In this document: positions 45,617 to 53,579 of the stretch, in pieces | Layout: each line of letters opens with the position of its first letter | Position numbering within the stretch: position 1 is the stretch's first letter | NCBI GenBank assembly: GCA_964401355.1 | Contig: CAYNYJ010000003.1 | Span: 1-64,000 of the forward strand | Direction: 5' to 3' | DNA from: SZUA-152 sp964401355 | GTDB taxonomy: Bacteria; Pseudomonadota; Gammaproteobacteria; SZUA-152 | Length of the DNA stretch: 64,000 nt | Made by a program: the position numbers and the translations under genes | Notes under the pieces: generated by a model | Database searches by the model: none | Told to the model about the DNA's origin: nothing | Seen by the model: only the letters and a program-made list of their open reading frames with translations

Positions 45617-48158
45617 CCCCTAATCAATACGCTCGGGAAGAGCGCGACGCTATCTCGACTGCGCCGCGCATTGTGGGCGCAAGTTTCAATCCACGCGCTC
45701 GGGAAGAGCGCGACCACCAAAAACCGGAACGGAAGCACAAAAGCAGAGTTTCAATCCACGCGCTCGGGAAGAGCGCGACCCTGTGTAACCATCCGATGAC
45801 AACCCGCGCAGGTGTTTCAATCCACGCGCTCGGGAAGAGCGCGACCCCGCTCGACGCATCAACGGCGAGCCCCTATCCACAGTTTCAATCCACGCGCTCG
45901 GGAAGAGCGCGACGCCCTGGCAGATATGAAACGGTTGGCTGAACAGGAGTTTCAATCCACGCGCTCGGGAAGAGCGCGACCCATTAAAACGATAAACAGC
46001 CCCAATTCCTGATCTGTTTCAATCCACGCGCTCGGGAAGAGCGCGACCCGCTCGGCAGTGAGTGGTGCCGCAGTTGGAGTGGTTTCAATCCACGCGCTCG
46101 GGAAGAGCGCGACTTGCTCCCAGCGTGCAAACCATGGGGCCATGGTGTTTCAATCCACGCGCTCGGGAAGAGCGCGACACAAACATACCGTAATATTCAT
46201 CAATGCGCACTTGTTTCAATCCACGCGCTCGGGAAGAGCGCGACTGGGGGCAACGATGTGGTGGGTGCGGTGGGGCCTGTTTCAATCCACGCGCTCGGGA
46301 AGAGCGCGACCGATCTGGGTGGTGCTGATATGGCTGGTGCCTACGTTTCAATCCACGCGCTCGGGAAGAGCGCGACCACCAAAAACCGGAACGGAAGCAC
46401 AAAAGCAGAGTTTCAATCCACGCGCTCGGGAAGAGCGCGACGATGGACAGATTAATGCTCCAGCTGAAGATCCAAGTTTCAATCCACGCGCTCGGGAAGA
46501 GCGCGACATCCTCAACATACAAATGACACGAACATCTTCCAGTTTCAATCCACGCGCTCGGGAAGAGCGCGACCTTGCGCCTAGGACGCTGTTTAGCTCG
46601 CAGCTCCTGTTTCAATCCACGCGCTCGGGAAGAGCGCGACTACGGCAGTCGATATCTGAGATCGCGTTAACGCAGTTTCAATCCACGCGCTCGGGAAGAG
46701 CGCGACACAATTTAAGCGCTTAAATGATGAAAATTCTATCGTTTCAATCCACGCGCTCGGGAAGAGCGCGACAATGAAATTTAATGTTATGGAAGTGGAC
46801 ACAGGGGTTTCAATCCACGCGCTCGGGAAGAGCGCGACCATCCACCAAGTTATTTATGCTGCATGTTTGGTTGTTTCAATCCACGCGCTCGGGAAGAGCG
46901 CGACAGACCGCGAAAGTAGGAGTCCCGCGAAGGCCAGGTTTCAATCCACGCGCTCGGGAAGAGCGCGACAGTCTGGTGAGCCGTCTTATCGCTCGTACGG
47001 CAGGTTTCAATCCACGCGCTCGGGAAGAGCGCGACAACACCACTACCGTCCTCTACATACAAATGGCATGTTTCAATCCACGCGCTCGGGAAGAGCGCGA
47101 CAAGCGCTCTTTCGGTTAGAAAACAGCACTTGGCATGTTTCAATCCACGCGCTCGGGAAGAGCGCGACGACCGTGAGATCAGCAGCCCGGCAAAGGCCAA
47201 GAGTTTCAATCCACGCGCTCGGGAAGAGCGCGACATCAGAGAGACCCACAAACGTGAGGATTAATAATGTTTCAATCCACGCGCTCGGGAAGAGCGCGAC
47301 GGCCCGACGAGCGGTGCAAAAACACACATAAAAAGTTTCAATCCACGCGCTCGGGAAGAGCGCGACTTCGCTTATAGTGCTAAAAACCTCTAAATCCTCT
47401 GTTTCAATCCACGCGCTCGGGAAGAGCGCGACGATAACTTTTGGTTCGTCTTGGGTCATGAGTTAGTTTCAATCCACGCGCTCGGGAAGAGCGCGACACA
47501 TTAGCCATAATTCAACCTTAAAAGTTATAACGTTTCAATCCACGCGCTCGGGAAGAGCGCGACCGCTTCACGAATTGCATCAATGTCGTAAACCTCTGTT
47601 TCAATCCACGCGCTCGGGAAGAGCGCGACGTGCCTCCTGGGTGGGGTTTTGCTTGGATATCAGGTTTCAATCCACGCGCTCGGGAAGAGCGCGACCCGCT
47701 GGGCAGGGTGTAGCGGGGGTTGGTAATGATGTTTCAATCCACGCGCTCGGGAAGAGCGCGACGTGAGCCATGGCCATGTTGCGGATAATGTCATGCTGTT
47801 TCAATCCACGCGCTCGGGAAGAGCGCGACGATTTTCCGTTGTGTGCGTACCATGAGGAGCGGGGTTTCAATCCACGCGCTCGGGAAGAGCGCGACGCCCA
47901 CATGAACACCACATGAACCCCACCCCTATGTTTCAATCCACGCGCTCGGGAAGAGCGCGACGAGCCATGGCCATGTTGCGGATAATGTCATGCTGTTTCA
48001 ATCCACGCGCTCGGGAAGAGCGCGACAATTTAATGAGCTGCGCCTGCAAACCCAGCGCCTGTTTCAATCCACGCGCTCGGGAAGAGCGCGACAATAAATC
48101 GCCAGACTCAAATACGGCAACCAGACGTTTCAATCCACGCGCTCGGGAAGAGCGCGAC
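45617..48158 (-). CRISPR. Type I-C CRISPR array, 38 perfect repeats plus one degenerate
   Basis: The repeat is 32 bp. On the cas-gene strand it begins GTCGCGCTCTTCC and ends GTGGATTGAAAC, the type I-C pattern, with a 7-bp CGCGCTC/GAGCGCG stem. There are 38 apparently identical copies from 45683 to 48158 and a degenerate end repeat at 45617-45648 (8 mismatches), giving 38 spacers of 33-36 bp. The degenerate end is distal and the leader lies toward cas2. Spacers 45715-45747 and 46377-46409 are identical; spacers 47763-47797 and 47962-47994 differ only by two bases at one end. Confidence 0.98.
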
Positions 48159-48334
48159 CGCTCGATTCTAACGTCCTAATTTTTAAAGAACAAATACTAC
48201 TTATCCGCTAACTTAATACAAGATGGGCAAAAAAACCTATCACATCCACCCAACTATTTAATTTTCGTCTTCAAATCATGAGCTTATGCTTCCGCTAACC
48301 GCTATAGGATTTTATGAGAGCACAGGGTTAGCGT
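48159..48334 (-). promoter_or_regulatory. CRISPR leader
   Basis: This AT-rich 176-base stretch lies between the first (newest) repeat and cas2. It has the expected position for the array promoter and integration signals on the minus strand. I could not assign a definite promoter. Confidence 0.75.
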
Positions 48335-48628
48335 TCATAAGATTAATGTATCACGCACAGGATCCGATACTGCTTTTGCTCCAAGATGTTCTACTCTTTG
48401 CCTTCCTTTCTTTCCGAGCATGTAAAACCGAAGGCTGTCTTCTTCTGGTTCATAAATTTCAATTAACTCATTTTTCAACATGGTGAATTGTGCAGGATCA
48501 ACTTCACATTCAAAAACTGAATTTTGTACGCGCATTCCGTAATCCTGGCAGGTCTTAGCAATTCTACGTAATCGTCTTTTCCCTCCTTCGGATATAACGC
48601 TGACATCATAGGTTATAAGTACCAGCAT
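48335..48628 (-). CDS. cas2: CRISPR-associated endonuclease Cas2
   Basis: The 97-residue adaptation protein begins MLVLITYDVS, with the conserved aspartate at residue 8. It contains RRIAKTCQDYGMRVQNSVFEC and LRFYMLG, all standard for Cas2. It dimerises between two Cas1 dimers for spacer insertion. Last cas gene before the leader, two bases after cas1. Confidence 0.97.
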   Translation of the reverse strand: MLVLITYDVSVISEGGKRRLRRIAKTCQDYGMRVQNSVFECEVDPAQFTMLKNELIEIYEPEEDSLRFYMLGKKGRQRVEHLGAKAVSDPVRDTLIL

Positions 48629-48630
48629 AA

Positions 48631-49647
48631 TTATTTCACCAGATAGGGTGTATAAAATTCTGTATCACCACGTATGTGCCGAGCCAGTAACATTGCCTGA
48701 CAATGAGGTAGCAGGCCTATAGGTACCTGTTCTTCTAAATATGGATGCATTATTTCCACTTGCTTTCGCTCTTGCCAAGCCGTTAGCATTTTCTTTCTCG
48801 CATCATCTGATAAACGCACTGCACCGCTGGCTTCAGTAACAAAATCTTTGAGCTGAACTTGTTGGCGATTGATCAGCGTTAAAACAAACCGATCTGCCCA
48901 TGGCGCTCGAAACTCTTCTAATAAATCCAGTGCAAGGCTCAGTCTACCGGGTCGATCCTGATGCAAAAAACCAACATAGGGATCTAAACCTACCCCCTGC
49001 AATGCCGAGGCACATTCATGGGTTATTAATGTATATGCAAATGATAATAACGCATTAACCGGATCGGTCGGGGGGCGGCGAACACGGCCGCCAAAAGCAA
49101 AACCACTCCCACGCAAAAGCGCGTTAAACACCCCAAAATAAGTGCTCGCTGCGTCACCTTCGATACCCATAGCTTCTGCTACGGTAACAGCATTACGAGC
49201 ACGCCTTAAACTGGTTGCAAGTCGTTTGGCAGCGGTTTCAATTATCTGGTTTTCACCATGATTGCGAATTTCTCGCATCAGTACCGAACGGCAATTTGCT
49301 ATTTTAGCAGCCACCATCAACCGGGCAATAAAAATAAATTTTTGCTCATCATCCGCCCACCGATACTGGGTACGTCGTAGCAAAACATTGCCTGTTTGCT
49401 TGCCCTGTATTCGCGCAAGATATTTTCCATATTCTGTATAAAATGACAGCCCTATTCCTTTTTCAGCGCAGTAACCCATCAAAAATGGTGATACGGAAAT
49501 CTGGCCGAAACATAAAATATTGCTTATTGTTAACGCAGGAAACTGTCCAAGCTTATCCTTGCCCTGTTTAATGACAATGGTCTCTCGCTCTTTATGCAGG
49601 TAACTTTCCTGACGAGTAATATAGAGTGTATTCAGAAGTTTTTTCAT
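48631..49647 (-). CDS. cas1: Type I-C CRISPR-associated endonuclease Cas1
   Basis: Cas1 inserts new spacers at the leader end. The 338-residue protein has the type I-C N-terminus (LNTLYITRQESYLHKERETIVI) and the metal ligands: glutamate in GIEGDAASTYF near 162, histidine in DPYVGFLHQDRPGR near 229, and aspartate in LALDLLEEFRAPWADRFV near 243. It overlaps cas4 by four bases. Complete and apparently functional. Confidence 0.97.
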   Translation of the reverse strand: MKKLLNTLYITRQESYLHKERETIVIKQGKDKLGQFPALTISNILCFGQISVSPFLMGYCAEKGIGLSFYTEYGKYLARIQGKQTGNVLLRRTQYRWADDEQKFIFIARLMVAAKIANCRSVLMREIRNHGENQIIETAAKRLATSLRRARNAVTVAEAMGIEGDAASTYFGVFNALLRGSGFAFGGRVRRPPTDPVNALLSFAYTLITHECASALQGVGLDPYVGFLHQDRPGRLSLALDLLEEFRAPWADRFVLTLINRQQVQLKDFVTEASGAVRLSDDARKKMLTAWQERKQVEIMHPYLEEQVPIGLLPHCQAMLLARHIRGDTEFYTPYLVK

Positions 49648-50273
49648 TCCTGCCCTTCAAATAGCTCATCGATATATTGGCCAGAATGATCATTTCTGAA
49701 AGTGTCCGGCTCACATAAATCAGTAAGTGAACAGGCTCGGCAACGTTTGACTACTGAGGTAGGTGATGGCGTCTTGCCCGATAGCAGTAAATCATGCGCG
49801 CCATTTATAACTGCGATAGTAGAAGCACGTAATGCTGCATCAATCTTCACAGGTTCACGACGTCTTACCTCCCAATACCAGATTGCGCCTTCTGTTACCT
49901 GTGTATCGCGCATCTCTTCTATGCATAGCGCCTGTGCGCAAACCTGTATGCGATCCCAGTCCTGCACCTTTGGTTTTCCCCGCTTGTATTCCACGGGAAA
50001 ATAACGCGCCTGATCACCAGTTTCTATTTCCAGCAAGTCCATTTTTCCGGTTAGTCCATAGCGTTGCGATTTCAACAAAACACCTCGTTCATATCGCACA
50101 TGCTTGCGCTGCTCAGCAACTCCGGAGTCAACACGTTTGTGCAGAATATTACCTTCTGCTGTAAAGCGATTATCCTCCCACACCTGTTCGATATGAATCA
50201 GCGCAAACTGGCGTGGACAATAAGCATAGTGTTGCAGGGCAGAGAGCATAATAATTTGTGTATCATCGCTCAT
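49644..50273 (-). CDS. cas4: CRISPR-associated nuclease Cas4
   Basis: Cas4 trims prespacers and checks the PAM. The 209-residue protein has the four iron-sulfur cysteines (one in HYAYCPRQFAL near 19, then CRACSLTDLC near 181-190). RecB-type nuclease residues lie in GLTGKMDLLEI and FPVEYKRGKPK, and the QVCAQALCIEEM segment is present. Its ATG overlaps the TGA of the RhuM gene, so it is coupled to a cargo gene rather than to cas7. Confidence 0.95.
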   Translation of the reverse strand: MSDDTQIIMLSALQHYAYCPRQFALIHIEQVWEDNRFTAEGNILHKRVDSGVAEQRKHVRYERGVLLKSQRYGLTGKMDLLEIETGDQARYFPVEYKRGKPKVQDWDRIQVCAQALCIEEMRDTQVTEGAIWYWEVRRREPVKIDAALRASTIAVINGAHDLLLSGKTPSPTSVVKRCRACSLTDLCEPDTFRNDHSGQYIDELFEGQE

Positions 50274-51277
50274 TTATTCTTATCTTTATTCTGTAACGCT
50301 ACCAGCTTGTCAAAGTCTGATTCAAATAGCTTGTCTTGCACAATACGGTATTTCTCAAACTCAGTTTCGGCATAACCCCTGGCAATTTTGCTGGTAATTT
50401 TGCCGCTGCCTTGCAATATGTCGCGTTCATCAAATTCCAGAAATAAATCGAGGCGTTTTATCCAATCCTCCATAGTCATAGGAATTTTGCGTTTAGCGCG
50501 ATCTTCGGCCAGATCAAGATAGGCGTTAACGATACGTCCCAGTGATTCAAGTTCTTCCTTTTGCAGATAATTCTTAGCGATGGCAACATCGGTTTTTACA
50601 ATTTTTCCCTCGGGAACTTTGTCCCAACTGGTTAGGCCCATGTGCTGTTTTTCACTGTCAGCACGTTGCATGATGAGTTCAGCCGCCGTCTGTCCATGAA
50701 TGGCAAAATGAAGTTTATTTTGCACTCTGGCAAAGAAATCCTGGGTGGTTTTATCACTTTTGTTGTAGTCCATGCTGGTGGCATATATATCGGTGATTTT
50801 TTGGTAGAAGCGGCGTTCGCTCAAACGTATTTCACGAATTTCTGACAGCAATCTTTCAAAGTAGTCTTCATTCAGAAAAGCGCCATTCTCAAGACGTTTG
50901 TTATCCAGCACAAAACCTTTAATGGCAAATTCTCTTAATACCCGGGTCGCCCACTGGCGAAACTGGGTCGCGCGTTTGGAATTGACGCGATAACCCACTG
51001 ATATAATCATGTCCAGATTATAAAAGTTGGTGGGTTTGGTAGAAAATTCGGAATTTCCGAATTTTCTCAGTGTTGCGGCCTCATTCAGCTCATCGTCGCT
51101 GTAGATATTTTTTATATGCTCATTAATTGTCGAAACAGATTTTTCAAACAGCTCAGCAATTAGTTTTTGAGTCAACCAGACCGTCTCATTCTCAACCCTG
51201 ACTTCAATGCTGTCCTCCCCTGCCTGGGCCGTAAAAATTAAAAATTCAGCGGTTGAGTTGCGGATTAATTTTTTCAT
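50270..51277 (-). CDS. RhuM family protein inside the cas operon
   Basis: The 335-residue protein shows the RhuM (virulence protein) pattern: VRVENETVWLTQKLIAELFEKSVSTINEHIKNIY, the FYNLDMIISVGYRVNSKRATQFRQWATRVLREF core, and YFERLLSEIREIRLSERRFYQKITDIYATSMDY (landmarks LTQKLIAELF, SVGYRVNSKRATQFR). The N-terminal third includes a helix-turn-helix-like region. The biochemical role is unknown; relatives are frequent in defence islands. It overlaps cas4 by ATGA and is AT-richer than core genes. It is not a standard part of type I-C. Confidence 0.9.
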   Translation of the reverse strand: MKKLIRNSTAEFLIFTAQAGEDSIEVRVENETVWLTQKLIAELFEKSVSTINEHIKNIYSDDELNEAATLRKFGNSEFSTKPTNFYNLDMIISVGYRVNSKRATQFRQWATRVLREFAIKGFVLDNKRLENGAFLNEDYFERLLSEIREIRLSERRFYQKITDIYATSMDYNKSDKTTQDFFARVQNKLHFAIHGQTAAELIMQRADSEKQHMGLTSWDKVPEGKIVKTDVAIAKNYLQKEELESLGRIVNAYLDLAEDRAKRKIPMTMEDWIKRLDLFLEFDERDILQGSGKITSKIARGYAETEFEKYRIVQDKLFESDFDKLVALQNKDKNK

Positions 51278-51290
51278 TGTGTGTTGTCAC

Positions 51291-52445
51291 TCATCCTGTT
51301 GAGTGGAAGTAACCATTGATTGCCAAATCCTTCAAAGGCATCGCTTTTACTTGTTCGGACAGGGAAAATGACTTATCCCCCGGATATACAATAACAACTT
51401 CTTCCAGATCTAAATCAGACAACGCCGAGCGAATGGAAGGTGTTATCCGGGGAGCATCTGTGCGCTTACATTCAATGCCCACCATGCGGCCATCTTTACG
51501 CAGCAGTAGATCAATCTCAGCCCCCTGATGCGTGGCCCAGAACCAGGCGTCATCAGGCTGCGCCGCAGACAAAACTTCTTCAAGCGCATAGCCTTCCCAG
51601 GATGCGCCAATCTTAGGATGGGTCAACAAATCACGTTGGCTGGTGATACCCAATAATTGATGCAACAAGCCTGAATCGTGAATGTAGATTTTGGGTGATT
51701 TAACCTGTCGTTTACGAATATTGGCATGCCAGGGTTGAAGCTGCCGCACCATAAAAGCATCACTCAACAAATCCAGATAACGACGAGTTGTGGATTCACT
51801 CACACCCATCGCCCGTGCAAACTCAGCGGCATTCCAGATTTGACCATGATAATGCGCCAACATGCTCCAAAATCGCCATAGGGCAGTCGCCGCAGTGCGT
51901 ACACCCCACTGAGGAAAATCCCGTTCCAACAGGGTTTGAATAAACTCTTTACGCCAGGCCAGGCTATCCGCCTCATTCGTGGCGAGATAAGACAACGGAA
52001 ACCCACCGCGCAACCAATGCTGCTCTTGCTGACTCTCCCCCAACTCCTGCAAACTAAAACCCCGTAAATACAACATTTCCATGCGCCCGGCCAGAGATTC
52101 AAATGACTGCTTCAATAAACCCCCTGAAGCACTCCCCAATATCAGAAACTGCCCGGCAAAGGATCGACGATCCACCAATACCCGCAACACCGGAAACAGC
52201 TCCGGTCGGCGCTGAATCTCGTCAATCACAATCAAACCCTGTAATGATTCCAGAGCGGTCATGGGCTCATCCAGCCGAACAAGGCTAACTGGGTCTTCAA
52301 GATCAAAATAATTGACAGAATCTTCCGGCACAAAATCTCGCGCCAGCGTGGTTTTGCCGCATTGGCGCGGCCCCACCAGGGTAATGATCCGGCTGCGTTG
52401 CAATGCAGCTTGAATCCGCTTGTGCCAGTGAGTGCGCTTGATCAT
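51291..52445 (-). CDS. AAA_14/DUF4143 ATPase in the cas operon
   Basis: The 384-residue protein has Walker A VGPRQCGKTTLAR near 25, Walker B LIVIDEIQRRPELFPVLR near 71, ILGSASG (sensor 1) near 101, a winged-helix-like stretch (FARAMGVSESTTRRYLDLL near 214), and a C-terminal DUF4143 domain with a nuclease-like pattern (GAEIDLLLRKDGRMVGIECKRTD). Such proteins are common cargo; some act with toxin-like modules. It is followed by RhuM after 13 bases. No known role in CRISPR. Confidence 0.88.
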   Translation of the reverse strand: MIKRTHWHKRIQAALQRSRIITLVGPRQCGKTTLARDFVPEDSVNYFDLEDPVSLVRLDEPMTALESLQGLIVIDEIQRRPELFPVLRVLVDRRSFAGQFLILGSASGGLLKQSFESLAGRMEMLYLRGFSLQELGESQQEQHWLRGGFPLSYLATNEADSLAWRKEFIQTLLERDFPQWGVRTAATALWRFWSMLAHYHGQIWNAAEFARAMGVSESTTRRYLDLLSDAFMVRQLQPWHANIRKRQVKSPKIYIHDSGLLHQLLGITSQRDLLTHPKIGASWEGYALEEVLSAAQPDDAWFWATHQGAEIDLLLRKDGRMVGIECKRTDAPRITPSIRSALSDLDLEEVVIVYPGDKSFSLSEQVKAMPLKDLAINGYFHSTG

Positions 52446-52484
52446 GCGATGACTTTACCATGATAATCCGTCACCATGCTTATG

Positions 52485-52739
52485 TTATTTCATGGCAAAA
52501 ACGGCTTGAATGTTGAACGGAATCATAACCAACACTGGCGCATGGATATTTGTGATTTTCTCATAAAAACGCTTCTCTGAGCTGCGGATATCCTGAATGC
52601 GCCGCAGCCGTTCACCAAAATAGCGGAACAGTACACCTGGGGCTTTCAGGTGTTTGTCATCCAAACGAACCTCAAGGCGGGTTTGGCCGTCTTTAGTTTG
52701 GTGAATGAGGGATTGGGGGGTGGTGGGTTGGGCATAGGA
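52485..52739 (-). pseudogene. RhuM-family remnant with an internal deletion
   Basis: The minus strand reads HQTKDGQTRLEVRLDDK, a RhuM N-terminus. It then jumps to RYFGERLRRIQDIRSSEKRFYEKITNIHA, which in intact proteins lies over 100 residues later. After that the frame shifts and ends at a stop. There is no start codon; the frame continues directly from the cas7 stop. The ATPase gene follows 40 bases beyond. It is a second, dead relative of the RhuM gene at 50270. Confidence 0.8.
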
Positions 52740-53579
52740 TTAAAAACCGTCTATTTCTTCCGCTTTTAAGTTATCCAGTGCTTCAAACTGATAACTACCA
52801 TCAGTATTGACTGTAAGACTATGGTGGACTTTTGCGGATGAATATTGTCCCGATTTATTGTTATGCTTCCACCAGATAACTTTTTCAATTGCCATGCTGC
52901 CTTCAGGTCGTGCGGATGAAGAATCACCCTCAAATAATTTTGGTAAGACTTGTTTAATTTTATCAGCATCCTCATCACTAAAATCTGTCCGCTCTGCTAG
53001 CTGTGGTGACATTGCTCCATAAGTCACATAAATAGCTTTATCAACGCGGTGTTTCATGCCCATGGTATCTGAACTTTTCTTGGTGCCATCACCTTCGCCG
53101 CTGACACTTTTAGTAATTTGTGTGCTCGTTATGTTGACTGGCTCTACGCTAAAAGCAGATTGAATTGAAACTGGGCCACGAATAGGAATAGACACACCAT
53201 CTTTATTTTCACTTTTAAAGGCAAATAATTGACCAAAAGTACGAACATCCATCCATTTTTTGTTAGCAAGACGCGCCGTTTCATCTGGAGAGGTTTTCTT
53301 AACATTGAAAGCGTCTTTACCTAAACCATGCTCATCCGATTCAGCACGAACTTTAAGGCTTGGCATACCATCCGTTTTCTTTTCATCTGTCTGCACAAAT
53401 ATTGTTTCGCCAGACTCTTGTAGCCGATCACGGATTTTTCGTTTAAGGCAAACATCCGTTACTTCGCCAAAACCATCATAATCAGTACGAGGTCGGTTTC
53501 CATTGAGCGGATCACCATTAGGGTTGGCATTTTTTACACTAAAGATTAGTGCAAAATCAATTTTATTTGTTAATGACAT
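52740..53579 (-). CDS. cas7: Type I-C Cascade backbone Cas7 (Csd2)
   Basis: Cas7 subunits coat the crRNA spacer. The 279-residue protein begins KIDFALIFSVKNANPNGDPLNGNRPRTDYDG, the type I-C/Csd2 signature. It includes DVRTFGQLFAF, RGPVSIQSAF and the MGMKHRVDKAIYVTYG segment. The start overlaps the cas8c stop by one base (TAATG). Confidence 0.96.
   Translation of the reverse strand: MSLTNKIDFALIFSVKNANPNGDPLNGNRPRTDYDGFGEVTDVCLKRKIRDRLQESGETIFVQTDEKKTDGMPSLKVRAESDEHGLGKDAFNVKKTSPDETARLANKKWMDVRTFGQLFAFKSENKDGVSIPIRGPVSIQSAFSVEPVNITSTQITKSVSGEGDGTKKSSDTMGMKHRVDKAIYVTYGAMSPQLAERTDFSDEDADKIKQVLPKLFEGDSSSARPEGSMAIEKVIWWKHNNKSGQYSSAKVHHSLTVNTDGSYQFEALDNLKAEEIDGF

Noticed and set aside
45686..48179. 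Many open frames across the CRISPR array on both strands
   Set aside because: They are made of the repeat translated in different frames (for example SIHALGKSAT or ALFPSAWIET) and end wherever a spacer carries a stop. They are not genes.
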